Assembly (NCBI RefSeq): GCF_021389955.1
Contig: NZ_CP089980.1
Coordinates: 1,053,501 to 1,117,500 of the forward strand
Source of the DNA: Fulvivirga maritima
Lineage (GTDB): Bacteria > Bacteroidota > Bacteroidia > Cytophagales > Cyclobacteriaceae
Direction: 5' to 3'
Length of the DNA: 64,000 bases
The stretch's first letter is position 1. Every line of letters starts with the position of its first letter. The position numbers and the translations under genes are program-made. This document shows positions 55,585 to 64,000 of the stretch, piece by piece. The notes beneath the pieces were generated by a model. It did not search any database and had not been told where the DNA came from. It worked only from the letters and a program-made list of their open reading frames with translations.

Positions 55585-56862
55585 CTATACAGCTTTACGC
55601 TTTATGGTAAACAGTTGCTTTCTCTTTTCTTTATTGAAGATATTTTTCACTACTCCATAATAAACCTCAAGCGCATCTCCGGCTAACGCTATGGCTGCCA
55701 AAGTAATAACCAGATTAAGCTTAAAGCTATAAGCACTGAACACCATCACTATTACAAATAGAATAAGGCCGATTTCGAGCAACTGAATCGTTTTAGTAAT
55801 ACCATCATACCAGTCTGGCAATCGGTAGTAGATGTAGGAAAACAGCACCACATTAACAAAACAAATAAGAATGGCCAACACTATTCCGAAGCCCTCTTTA
55901 TCATTTAAATCATTAACATAATCTTCATTTAAAATCATGGAAATAATATTAGCGTGCACCACCACTCCATACATATCAGGATTGGTCTTGCCTGCATACT
56001 TTTTATTAAGTGGAGTAAAAAACTTATCATCCCACGAGGTATCGAAAAAGTCCTTACCCATATACCCAAACAACACTATTTTATCCTTAATAAGTCCGGG
56101 CACAAAATTTTCTTTCAGCACATCATCCACATCCAGCGCATAAAACCTGTTAGGATAATCCGTTCTGGTAAAAGGATCTATGATATTACCCCTATAATTA
56201 ATCACCTCACTAGCGTTACCTCTTTCTAAAAAATTAGAAGCCTTTTGAGGCGCGTATAATTGAGCAATTTTCACGGCAAAAGCCTCATTACTCTCCTTTT
56301 TCACTTTTCTCTGCGGAGGGAAAGCCCGGCAAGTCTTAAAATCTTCCTGCGTTTCGGCATCAGTAAACAAATTAGCAAACCCATGATAAGCGCCGCCTCC
56401 AAAAATAGGATGAGAAGTGTGCAAGGAGTCAAAATAATCATCTCCAGGATGCTCAATAGCAAATTGCGGAGTCTGAAGCAGCTCAGAAACCAGCACCAGG
56501 CTATCCACCTCATCAAGCACATTACTTAGAAATACATCTCCTAAAGTGTCTGACTTAAGGCCATCAAAAAATATGTCTACACCTACTATTTTAGGATCAT
56601 ACTTATTAATGATTGAAATCTCATGCGCCAATTCAGCCCTATTGAGATAGCCGATATTTACAACTACAATGTTGGTATCAGGAAGTGGATCTTCCCGAAG
56701 GTTAGAAAAGGCGACATCAGTAATATCCATATCATCCAGCGCCTCACCAATAGGATCAAATGCATCAAAAATTTTAAATTGAGTAACATTAAAGATGATC
56801 CACATAATAGAAAAAACGAAAATAGTAGCTAGTATGGAGTCGATCCAGAATTGCTTTTTCAT
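55585..56862 (-). CDS. CHASE2-domain membrane sensor without an output domain
   Basis: From the start at 56862 (MKKQFWIDSILATIFVFSIMW) the protein has 425 residues. A longer frame to 56985 would begin inside the neighbouring insertion element and is rejected. Layout: one N-terminal membrane helix, an extracytoplasmic CHASE2 domain (about 30-320; NIVVVNIGYLNRAELAHEI, KIVGVDIFFDG, KDKIVLFGYMG), then three membrane helices at the C-terminus and a short basic tail. CHASE2 usually feeds a kinase or cyclase; here nothing follows the last helix. An IS element sits 50 bp upstream and may replace or break its promoter. Confidence 0.85.
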   Translation of the reverse strand: MKKQFWIDSILATIFVFSIMWIIFNVTQFKIFDAFDPIGEALDDMDITDVAFSNLREDPLPDTNIVVVNIGYLNRAELAHEISIINKYDPKIVGVDIFFDGLKSDTLGDVFLSNVLDEVDSLVLVSELLQTPQFAIEHPGDDYFDSLHTSHPIFGGGAYHGFANLFTDAETQEDFKTCRAFPPQRKVKKESNEAFAVKIAQLYAPQKASNFLERGNASEVINYRGNIIDPFTRTDYPNRFYALDVDDVLKENFVPGLIKDKIVLFGYMGKDFFDTSWDDKFFTPLNKKYAGKTNPDMYGVVVHANIISMILNEDYVNDLNDKEGFGIVLAILICFVNVVLFSYIYYRLPDWYDGITKTIQLLEIGLILFVIVMVFSAYSFKLNLVITLAAIALAGDALEVYYGVVKNIFNKEKRKQLFTIKRKAV

Positions 56863-56912
56863 GAAGCCTGTATTGAGACAATTAAAAGTGTAACAATAGT
56901 AAAAATCACTAG

Positions 56913-58292
56913 TGTCCGAGAAAAAAGATAGGGGCCTCTGAATAATTTCAAGAGTGCCCCATAATGTGTATTTTCGGTTTACCACAACAAAAAATCACAC
57001 ATGAGTAAAAATACATATTTCTACGGACAGCCAATCTTTTCTCAACTATTATCGCTGATAGATAAATCGGTGTTAAATCAAATAATATCAAAACACCAAT
57101 CTGACAGATATTACAAGAAATTGAATACTTGGCATCACCTAGTAAGCATGTTATACTGCTGTTTCAGTGGGGCAAGTGCTCTCAGAGAGCTTACTACGGG
57201 GCTTTTGGCCTGCCAAAACAAACTGATCCATTTAGGTATTCAATTTATACCCAGACGTTCCACTTTATCAGATAGCAACAAAAAACGCAGTAGTATAGTC
57301 TTTGCAGACATTTACATGAAATTGTTTAAAAAGTATCGGCACCTTTTGCCGGACAGCCGCTTGAGAATGGAAGTTCTCAATAAACTTTATATTGTTGATT
57401 CAACGATTATTAGTCTGTTTAAAGATATTCTCAAGGTAGCAGGACGCCCTAGAAAAGATGGCAAAAGCAAGGGAGGCATTAAAGCTCATGTAATGATTCA
57501 TGCGGCAGAATTAATGCCATGTTTAGTACGGTTGACCAAGGGAAGTCAGCATGATCATACATTTTTAAAGCAATTACAACTCCCAGAAGGATCCTATGTG
57601 GTGATGGATAAAGGGTATATCGATTATAGACAATACGCACAGTGGAGTCATCAAGGGATATTTTACATTACCAGAATGAAAGAAAATGCCAGATATCAAT
57701 CAATAGATGAGCTAGAACTGCCTGAAGATAAAGACTTTTGTGTACTTAAGGATGAAAAAGTTGTTATCAGTTTCAAGACTGATGGACAAGTGCAAGAGCT
57801 TCAAAATAGAAGAATAGCCTATTATGATGACCTCAATAATAAATTATTAGTGTTTATGACCAATAATATGGAGTTGGAAGCAGCCACAATAGCGGCCATT
57901 TATAAATACCGATGGCAGATAGAGCTTTTATTTAAAAAGCTGAAGCAGAACTTTCCTCTCAAATATTTTCTGGGGGACAACCAAAATGCTATTGAGATCC
58001 AAATTTGGAGTGCCCTGATCTGTCTATTATTGATGGAAGTAGTCCGAAAACAGATCAAAAAAAGATGGGCCTTTTCTAATATGGTCTCATTGGTAAGGTT
58101 TCACTTGATGGCCTATGTTCACCTTACCCGCTTTCTAAACAATCCAGACCTAGAACTTCAAAAAACAATATATAAAACCAATCAATACCCTTTATTTAGT
58201 CCATAGAGGGCTCACTTTTCCAGATTAGAAGAAAACCACTTTATTTTTGCTTAGAATCGCTAAAATTTCTTAGACCAGAGTTTAGTCGGACA
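56913..58292 (+). mobile_element. IS4-family insertion sequence with 4-bp target duplication
   Basis: The element is 1380 bp, with one transposase gene. The ends are inverted: TGTCCGA at 56913-56919 and TCGGACA at 58286-58292. CTAG stands directly outside both ends (56909-56912 and 58293-58296), giving a 4-bp target duplication. With the flanks removed the empty site would read TCACTAGTGA, a palindrome. Because CTAG is itself palindromic, the exact boundary could shift by a base or two. Intact ends and an intact transposase suggest recent arrival. Confidence 0.85.
57001..58206 (+). CDS. IS4-family transposase
   Basis: This 401-residue DDE transposase has an N-terminal DUF4372 domain (about 5-80; FYGQPIFSQLLSLIDKSVL, HHLVSMLYCCFSGASALREL). 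The catalytic core has Asp133 (YIVDSTII), Asp203 (VVMDKGYIDY) and Glu308 within the YREK-like signature YRWQIELLFKKLK. The frame is complete. It lies 88 bp inside the left end of the element. Confidence 0.95.
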   Translation: MSKNTYFYGQPIFSQLLSLIDKSVLNQIISKHQSDRYYKKLNTWHHLVSMLYCCFSGASALRELTTGLLACQNKLIHLGIQFIPRRSTLSDSNKKRSSIVFADIYMKLFKKYRHLLPDSRLRMEVLNKLYIVDSTIISLFKDILKVAGRPRKDGKSKGGIKAHVMIHAAELMPCLVRLTKGSQHDHTFLKQLQLPEGSYVVMDKGYIDYRQYAQWSHQGIFYITRMKENARYQSIDELELPEDKDFCVLKDEKVVISFKTDGQVQELQNRRIAYYDDLNNKLLVFMTNNMELEAATIAAIYKYRWQIELLFKKLKQNFPLKYFLGDNQNAIEIQIWSALICLLLMEVVRKQIKKRWAFSNMVSLVRFHLMAYVHLTRFLNNPDLELQKTIYKTNQYPLFSP

Positions 58293-58366
58293 CTAGTGAG
58301 TAAAAATATAAAAATTAAGCAGTTTTAGATATTATAATTTAATTTAATGCCATTGAAACCCCACCT

Positions 58367-59350
58367 ATGAAGCCAAGAAGAAAACGGTTAGCAATCAGTG
58401 AATATGTAGAAGGCATCCTTTCTGGCAACAAGGTGATACTTAGCCGGGCCATTACTTTAATAGAAAGTCAACTTGCATCTGATTTTGACTTAGCAGAGCA
58501 GGTAATGGAACACATACTACCTCATACCGGCCACTCCAAAAGAATAGGCATTACCGGTGTACCTGGTGTAGGTAAGAGCACCTTTATAGAAACCATAGGT
58601 CTGATGCTAGCGGAAGAGGACAAGCAACTGGCCGTACTGACCATTGACCCCAGCAGCCAGCGAAGTGGCGGCAGCATTTTGGGTGACAAAACACGAATGG
58701 AAAAACTCTCCAACCACCCCAATGCCTTTATACGACCTTCCGCCACCGGCAATTCATTAGGCGGCGTGGCTAACAAAACCAGAGAGACCATGCTCTTATG
58801 CGAAGCCGCCGGGTTTGATCACATCCTTATAGAAACTGTGGGTGTGGGGCAATCAGAAGTAGCCGTAAAAGGCATGGTAGACTTTTTTCTGCTACTCATG
58901 CTGGCCGGCGCCGGAGACGAGCTACAAGGCATAAAAAAAGGTGTTATGGAAATGACCGATGCCATTGCTATTACAAAGGCAGATCAGGAGAATATTACAG
59001 CCTCCAAAAGGGCGAAGGCAGAATATAAAAACGCGTTACACCTCTTTCCGCCAGCTGATACAGGATGGCAGCCTGAAGTGCTGACCTGCTCCGCCATAAC
59101 TCAAGCCGGCATGGATGATATCATAATGCTGATTGATAAATATTACTCACACATGCAGCCTTATTTATCTCAGCTTAGAAAACAGCAAAACATTAGCTGG
59201 CTCCATGAAAACATTAGCTTTTTATTGAAGCAAAGTTTTTATACCACTCCAGAAGTAAAGCAACAAATTAAAGCAATGGAAAACGAAGTCGGCAAAGGCT
59301 CTATTACTCCTCAGGCGGCTGCGCGGAAGCTTTTGGATTTACACCATTAG
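58367..59350 (+). CDS. meaB: Methylmalonyl-CoA mutase-associated GTPase MeaB
   Basis: This G-protein chaperone loads and protects the adenosylcobalamin cofactor of methylmalonyl-CoA mutase. It has 327 residues of the ArgK/MeaB family. The P-loop GVPGVGKST is at 64-72; TIDPSSQRSGGSILGDKTRM, IETVGVGQSEVAVKGMVD and AITKAD (NKxD-like base-recognition motif) are characteristic. The mutase genes are not in the window. Its stop overlaps the convergent PP-loop ATPase gene by 4 bp; the genes across from it belong to a B12-uptake cluster. Confidence 0.95.
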   Translation: MKPRRKRLAISEYVEGILSGNKVILSRAITLIESQLASDFDLAEQVMEHILPHTGHSKRIGITGVPGVGKSTFIETIGLMLAEEDKQLAVLTIDPSSQRSGGSILGDKTRMEKLSNHPNAFIRPSATGNSLGGVANKTRETMLLCEAAGFDHILIETVGVGQSEVAVKGMVDFFLLLMLAGAGDELQGIKKGVMEMTDAIAITKADQENITASKRAKAEYKNALHLFPPADTGWQPEVLTCSAITQAGMDDIIMLIDKYYSHMQPYLSQLRKQQNISWLHENISFLLKQSFYTTPEVKQQIKAMENEVGKGSITPQAAARKLLDLHH

Positions 59351-60063
59351 AATAGGCTGGCAAAATAGAACGAAGACTGTTGGTCACTAACAGAACCATC
59401 AGCATTCTTTACTTTAAAGTGATAGGTCTTTTCCACCACCTCACCTACCTGATGATCTGCCGGCGAGGAAAACAATGGCCCATCGCAAACAAAGGAATGA
59501 AACTCTCCATTTTCACCACATACATCTACCCCAGCGGGCACTGCTCTAAGCCATTCCTGACTAATTAACCTTCCTACTTGTGAGGTTTGAAAATGCTTTT
59601 TATTGGCAGCGCAAATCCGGGTCTTGTAGCCTTTATTCAGAAATTCATTGATCAAATCTTGAGATTTCTCTTTCCATAACGGGTAAACTCCCTGCATACC
59701 CGCACTGGCCAGCTTGGCATCTCTAAAGGCTTTGAGGTCTTCTAAAAAAATGTCTCCATACATAATTAGCTCCACTCCTTCTGATTTAAGCTGTTGAATA
59801 TATTCAGAAATCAGCTTTTCATAAGTGGCATGACTATCATCTTTATGCAAATAGAGCTTTTTTAAAGGAAGGCCTAATGCTGCTGCTTGCTTCTCTATCA
59901 AATGTTCAGGCACACCATGCAGCCCCACTCGCTTAAGTTCAGCATCTATAACCGTGTGCAAATGATGGATTTGATACTCATTACTACGGATTATACGATC
60001 CAGGGCAAGCATAGAGTCTTTACCTCCACTCCAGCTGATTGATATTTTAGGCTTATTATTAAT
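59347..60063 (-). CDS. Dph6-like PP-loop ATP pyrophosphatase, unusual start
   Basis: This is an ATP-pyrophosphatase domain protein related to diphthine-ammonia ligase. The first ATG (60012) lies after the essential PP-loop motif; the in-frame upstream sequence reads KISISWSGGKDS, so the true protein must start earlier. Between the stop TAA (near 60093) and the loop there is no ATG, GTG or TTG; ATT at 60063 is the best candidate. GVYPLWKEKSQDLINEFLNKG and AGVDVCGENGEFHSFVCDGPLF are family signatures. It overlaps no active gene but starts within 12 bp of the DUF5522 stop. In bacteria this family may act in B12-related or tRNA chemistry; the role is unknown. Confidence 0.8.
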   Translation of the reverse strand: MNNKPKISISWSGGKDSMLALDRIIRSNEYQIHHLHTVIDAELKRVGLHGVPEHLIEKQAAALGLPLKKLYLHKDDSHATYEKLISEYIQQLKSEGVELIMYGDIFLEDLKAFRDAKLASAGMQGVYPLWKEKSQDLINEFLNKGYKTRICAANKKHFQTSQVGRLISQEWLRAVPAGVDVCGENGEFHSFVCDGPLFSSPADHQVGEVVEKTYHFKVKNADGSVSDQQSSFYFASLF

Positions 60064-60074
60064 AGAAAGGCGAT

Positions 60075-60230
<156 letters not shown>

Positions 60231-60617
60231 TTATAACACGCTAACAGGCTTTTTATCTTCATCTATGGCTACAAAAGAAAATTCACCGGTAATGGCTCTT
60301 TCTCTATCTTCTGTATACATCTGCTCTATGAAAATATCTACCCTCACTTTCAAGCTTGTGTTCCCTACTTTTATCACTTCGCCAATCAACTCAATGAGCG
60401 TACCTGATGGTATAGGGTGATTAAAATCTACTCTTTCCGATGATACAGTAACCACTCTTTTTCTCGAAAATCTGGTAGCAGCTATAAAAGCCACTTCATC
60501 CATAAGCTGTAAGGCTGTGCCTCCAAAAAATGTATCATAATGATTTACAGTGCCCGGAAATACCGCTTTAAACACTGATGTTCTGGAATGAGCTATTCTC
60601 TCTTCTAAGTTTTGCAT
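60231..60617 (-). CDS. Hotdog-fold acyl-CoA thioesterase
   Basis: This 128-residue protein from the ATG at 60617 (MQNLEERIAHSRTSVFK) belongs to the YciA/acyl-CoA thioester hydrolase group. An in-frame start at 60689 runs deep into the upstream gene and is rejected. The hotdog helix region NHYDTFFGGTALQLMDEVAF carries the Asn/Asp catalytic area, and RVDFNHPIPSGTLIELIGEV the second strand pair. It hydrolyses acyl-CoA esters; the acyl chain cannot be told. Its start overlaps the end of the BtuF-like gene by 50 bp. Confidence 0.88.
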   Translation of the reverse strand: MQNLEERIAHSRTSVFKAVFPGTVNHYDTFFGGTALQLMDEVAFIAATRFSRKRVVTVSSERVDFNHPIPSGTLIELIGEVIKVGNTSLKVRVDIFIEQMYTEDRERAITGEFSFVAIDEDKKPVSVL

Positions 60618-61539
60618 ATAAAAAATTATAGTTGATATATCCTGTTCCCTTATGGTTAGCCGGGAATAATTCAGGATAAAAAATTTCACTTAATATCTCA
60701 GCTGATTCGGCTATGCTTGGTCCTGGTCTGTTAAAGAAATGGTTGCCGTCTGCCACATACACTTTTCCGTTTTTCACCGCCTTAAGATCACTCCAGCCTT
60801 CTTTTTCTGACAGAAGGTGCATTTCCTCCATTGATCTATCCACACCAAAGCCGCAAGGCATTACCACTATGATATCAGGATCTGCTTCTGCCACCTTTTC
60901 CCATTTATGATAATGTGAATGTTCTCCATTTTGAGCGAATAGACTTTCTCCTCCGGTCAGCTCCACCAATTCAGGAATCCAATTACCTCCAAGCATAAGC
61001 GGAGATATCCACTCCACCATAGCTACAGTGGGCTTATTTTTAACATTGGCTACTTTATCACGGATAGCATTGAACCGCTGAGCAATATTATCTACTAATT
61101 TCTGCGCTCTATTTTCTACCTCCAACACTTTTCCTACTCTAAGAATATCAGCAAAAATATCCTGAACCACATTGGGCTGCAGGCTTACTAACTGAGGATT
61201 AGAAGAGGTAAGCTTACAAACCGCATTTTCAACATCTTGCAAGCTTACAGCACATATATCACAGAGAGACTGAGTGAGAATAACATCAGGATTAAGCTGC
61301 TCTAACAACTCCTCATCAATATTATAAACAGACAATCCCTCTTTGAGCAAATCAATAACGCTATTATCTATCTCTTCGCTAGAGCGGTTAGTGTCAAACT
61401 TAGGCGCGGTAAGCACCGGTAGTTTTTCCACCCACAGCGGATAGTTACACTCATGCGACCGACCTACCAACATATGGCCAAGGCCAAGCGCCGCTACTAT
61501 TTCAGTACTACTGGGAAGAAGAGATACAATGCGTTTCAT
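60568..61539 (-). CDS. BtuF-like cobalamin-binding protein
   Basis: This is a periplasmic-binding-protein-fold (PF01497-type) protein of 323 residues. The start MKRIVSLLPSSTEIVAALGL and the motifs DVILTQSLCDICAVS and GKVYVADGNHFFNRPGPS are typical of BtuF-like corrinoid-binding proteins. There is no signal peptide visible, which is common in this subgroup; it may act in the cytoplasm or be anchored otherwise. The last residues (after about 300) overlap the thioesterase gene. The gene lies 10 bp downstream of the beta-propeller gene. Confidence 0.85.
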   Translation of the reverse strand: MKRIVSLLPSSTEIVAALGLGHMLVGRSHECNYPLWVEKLPVLTAPKFDTNRSSEEIDNSVIDLLKEGLSVYNIDEELLEQLNPDVILTQSLCDICAVSLQDVENAVCKLTSSNPQLVSLQPNVVQDIFADILRVGKVLEVENRAQKLVDNIAQRFNAIRDKVANVKNKPTVAMVEWISPLMLGGNWIPELVELTGGESLFAQNGEHSHYHKWEKVAEADPDIIVVMPCGFGVDRSMEEMHLLSEKEGWSDLKAVKNGKVYVADGNHFFNRPGPSIAESAEILSEIFYPELFPANHKGTGYINYNFLYAKLRRENSSFQNISV

Positions 61540-61549
61540 ATTATTTCAA

Positions 61550-62638
61550 TTATTTAAAATAAAAACCATTAGGGCCTATACCTACCTGATAAGAAGTTTG
61601 CTCCTGACCAGAAGTAGAATAAACATAAGCAGAGCCTGCAGCTGTAAAGCTTGGAGCCTCAGCAGCCAGCACATTACCAGACACAGGATCAACACCTAAG
61701 CCATAAAAGCTACCTTCAAATATAGGGGTACTGGGAAGACTTGTATCATCTATTGACATAGAATAAACACCGCCATTGTAATTATAGTAAAGCTGATCTT
61801 CGGAAGCATTAATCAAAAGCTTAGTTATAGCTCCAGAACTCTGTTCTACCTCTACCATCAAATCAACTTCATCATCAGCATCTATTCTAGCCAAATAGCC
61901 GGAGCTTATTGCATTATATAAGTCATCATATCCTTCAATGATTCCTGCTCCTGAAACCCATAAATCTCCATTATTATCCAATTGAATTGAATTTGGATTA
62001 GCACCAACTTCGATCTTTTTTACTACCTCATCTGCAGCTACGTCGATAACAGCTATAGTATTATCAGTTCCATACCCTCCACTATTTACCACGTACACTT
62101 CATCACCTCTTCTCACTAACTTATCTGCTCCTACACCAGTACTAACTGTATTTGTTATTTCATATGTATGCAAGTCAATGATTTTCACTGTCCCAACTAT
62201 ACCTCCTTCTCCCCAGTCAGTAACATAGGCTTTATCATCATCTATTTTTAAAAAATATCTAGGAGAAACTAATCCATCTTCACCAGTAATGGTGGCAATT
62301 GAAGTCATTGAGTTAATGTTAATCACCTCTATTTTAACAGACCCCTGCACTATAATAAAACCAATTGAATCTGCGATATACATTGACTGAGCCTGATCAC
62401 CTAATGGCCTACCTATATACGTAGAGAATACATCATTAAAAACCTTAGCTGAATCTCTGTTGTAGTAAGAAAGACTAGCATCACCACTACCAAAGTTTCC
62501 TTCATTAATGATGAAATATCCATTATCTCCCATCGGAGAAATACTTGTTGGCCTGGGATCTCCGTCATCATCAGAACAGGATATTATTGAGATGCTTAAA
62601 AGCAGCACCATTAGTTTTAAGTAAAACTTGTTTTTCAT
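61550..62638 (-). CDS. BtuG-like beta-propeller lipoprotein
   Basis: This 362-residue lipoprotein (lipobox ISIISC) folds as a YncE/DUF5074-type beta-propeller: repeats such as IEVININSMTSIATITGEDG, VKIIDLHTYEITNTVSTG and IAVIDVAADEVVKKIEVGANP. In Bacteroides, BtuG is a surface propeller that binds B12 tightly and hands it to BtuB. Its place between a TonB receptor and a BtuF-like gene supports the same role here. Name by homology of layout, not by a search. Confidence 0.82.
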   Translation of the reverse strand: MKNKFYLKLMVLLLSISIISCSDDDGDPRPTSISPMGDNGYFIINEGNFGSGDASLSYYNRDSAKVFNDVFSTYIGRPLGDQAQSMYIADSIGFIIVQGSVKIEVININSMTSIATITGEDGLVSPRYFLKIDDDKAYVTDWGEGGIVGTVKIIDLHTYEITNTVSTGVGADKLVRRGDEVYVVNSGGYGTDNTIAVIDVAADEVVKKIEVGANPNSIQLDNNGDLWVSGAGIIEGYDDLYNAISSGYLARIDADDEVDLMVEVEQSSGAITKLLINASEDQLYYNYNGGVYSMSIDDTSLPSTPIFEGSFYGLGVDPVSGNVLAAEAPSFTAAGSAYVYSTSGQEQTSYQVGIGPNGFYFK

Positions 62639-62647
62639 AGTTATAAT

Positions 62648-64000
62648 CTAATTAAATTGATATTGAATACTTATTTGATAATGCCTGCCAGGCATAGGTC
62701 TGCCACTTCTAATTTCATAAGCCTGGTCTAGCATATTTTTAACACTTCCGCTAAGGCTTACACTATGCTTACCCAAGCTTTGCATATAAACAAGAGATAA
62801 ATCACTGGTAGCAAAAGCATCTATACTTAAAGTGTTATCTCCTGTAGTGGCTTGCTCGCCAGTGTACTTAAATAAATACACAAGTGAAAGGTTTTTATAG
62901 TTGCTACTCAGTGAAACAGAAGCCTGATTTTCAGGAGTATAAATGGTTTGTTTGTGCAATTGAGTTTCGTCTTGCACTGAACCTACCTTTTCTTTGGTAG
63001 CCTTAGTATAGGCATATTTACCTGTTGCCTGAAGGCTCCAATTGGGCAAAATATTATAATGGTATTTAAGGCTGAGTTCTACACCTCTTGACTGTAACTG
63101 CTCTACATTTTCAGGCAGCCATATACTTCCTCTTGGCACCCATTGAATCCAATTATCAATGACGTTATAGAACCCTGTAAACTCAGCCTGAAGATTGGCT
63201 TTTTGAAAAATGAACCCCTGCTCTACGCTCCATCCTTCTTCCGGAATGAGATCTAAATTTCCTGTAGCCCCACTACCTGTCCAGTAGAGGTCATTAAAAG
63301 TAGGAACTCTGTAGCTGCGAGCAACCTTAGTTTTAGTCTGCCACTCAGGGCTAATGAAGTACTGCAGGCCTAATGAAGGAAGGAAAGGCACCAACTCGTC
63401 ATCAATATATGACTGACGAGCCATAAGATTAACTTCCAACTTTTTCATCAACAGCCATTTTGAACCCACAAAAAGCGCCAGCCTATGTCTGTCAGGAATA
63501 TTGCTACCATAACTTTCTGTCTCAGCCTGATCATAGGTGTAATTGAAACCTACCTGCAGCTCATGATTAGGCTTAAGCCTGAAAATCTTATGAATATCAT
63601 TGATCCAGGTATTTGACTTGCTAATAGATGCCGGAGCTACATAATCCTTATAATTTAAATAATGATTAACCAGTCCTGAACGTATTTCAAACACACCTTT
63701 AGGCCTATTATTCTGATAATGAACTACGGCTCTATGAAATTCATCGGTTTGCGTTTCTATGGCTTTGCCTCCCAAAGAAGCAGCATTAGGCAAATGAATG
63801 TCATTATACTGATACCAATATTTAGCTGTTATGCTTTGGCTTTTAGGCAAATCAAAATACCACTCACTCATTACCCCGCGCTGATCTACCTGAGCGTTAT
63901 CCATTTCCTCTTCTCTGTTGTTAAATCGATTAAAAAATTCGAAATCATTATCAGCCTGATGGGTAAATGCTCGCACTTTAGCCTTTACTATTCCTTTTCC
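62648..64000 (-). CDS. TonB-dependent receptor, BtuB-like, cut by the window edge
   Basis: This is the C-terminal 450 residues of an outer-membrane TonB receptor barrel; the frame stays open to 64000, so the plug and signal are outside the window. The barrel strands alternate (WQTKTKVARSYRVPTFNDLYW, LIPEEGWSVEQGFIFQKANL), and the C-terminus ends YQISIQYQFN with a terminal Phe-like pattern. It is 9 bp upstream of the BtuG-like gene, so vitamin B12 uptake is the best guess. A GTG near 63976 is internal and not the start. Confidence 0.88.
   Translation of the reverse strand, partial: GKGIVKAKVRAFTHQADNDFEFFNRFNNREEEMDNAQVDQRGVMSEWYFDLPKSQSITAKYWYQYNDIHLPNAASLGGKAIETQTDEFHRAVVHYQNNRPKGVFEIRSGLVNHYLNYKDYVAPASISKSNTWINDIHKIFRLKPNHELQVGFNYTYDQAETESYGSNIPDRHRLALFVGSKWLLMKKLEVNLMARQSYIDDELVPFLPSLGLQYFISPEWQTKTKVARSYRVPTFNDLYWTGSGATGNLDLIPEEGWSVEQGFIFQKANLQAEFTGFYNVIDNWIQWVPRGSIWLPENVEQLQSRGVELSLKYHYNILPNWSLQATGKYAYTKATKEKVGSVQDETQLHKQTIYTPENQASVSLSSNYKNLSLVYLFKYTGEQATTGDNTLSIDAFATSDLSLVYMQSLGKHSVSLSGSVKNMLDQAYEIRSGRPMPGRHYQISIQYQFN

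Overview
The window looks like a Bacteroidota chromosome, probably a Cytophagia-type organism. The evidence is two SusC/SusD pairs, an ECF-sigma/FecR-controlled glycan locus, an IntDOT-like integrase, several promoter boxes of the Bacteroidota form TAnnTTTG, lipoproteins with SxxC-type lipoboxes, and AT-rich DNA. The family calls are my reading of the proteins; no database search was run. The genus is not determined.

Region 1 (1-13.4 kb) is a complete type I-B CRISPR-Cas locus on the minus strand. The order of transcription is cas8b-cas7-cas5-cas3-cas6-cas1-cas2-cas4, then an AT-rich leader, then an array of at least 56 identical 37-nt repeats that runs off the left edge. A small XRE regulator with a perfect palindromic operator candidate lies upstream. 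Region 2 (13.5-21.4 kb) is visibly more GC-rich. It has a structured non-coding leader, then an STN-like small protein, SusC, SusD and a thioredoxin-fold protein, with a convergent small exported Cys-pair protein (DUF6520-like) and a decayed sigma-factor gene. It looks transferred.

Region 3 (21.5-25.5 kb) holds a small membrane protein, a TPR lipoprotein, a 50-residue lipoprotein and an integrase beside a tRNA-Pro gene with the unusual anticodon AGG. Region 4 (25.5-35.6 kb) is mostly housekeeping: ArsR and HAD genes (both apparently frameshifted), P5C dehydrogenase, a degenerate receiver-domain protein, an MtfA-like peptidase, an FMN-binding glutamate synthase-like protein (start disrupted in a T run) and a GH2 enzyme. 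Region 5 (35.6-39.2 kb) has an AraC regulator divergent from hxlB-hxlA (formaldehyde fixation by the ribulose monophosphate route) with spaced operator-like repeats, then an orphan ACR3 arsenite exporter.

Region 6 (39.3-49.4 kb) is a polysaccharide/glycoprotein utilization locus read leftward: ECF sigma, FecR anti-sigma, SusC with an STN domain, SusD, a GH18 endo-N-acetylglucosaminidase-like lipoprotein, and two surface lipoproteins (LamG and discoidin types). Region 7 (50-58.3 kb) contains a lipoprotein, floA, a DUF6978-like/DUF1828 gene pair, tRNA-Asn, a small heat-shock protein, a FecR-like/CHASE2 pair, and an IS4-family element with a 4-bp CTAG target duplication.

Region 8 (58.3 kb to the end) has a vitamin B12 theme. 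MeaB is convergent with a leftward cluster of BtuB-like receptor (cut by the window edge), BtuG-like beta-propeller lipoprotein, BtuF-like binding protein, thioesterase, DUF5522 protein and a Dph6-like PP-loop ATPase.
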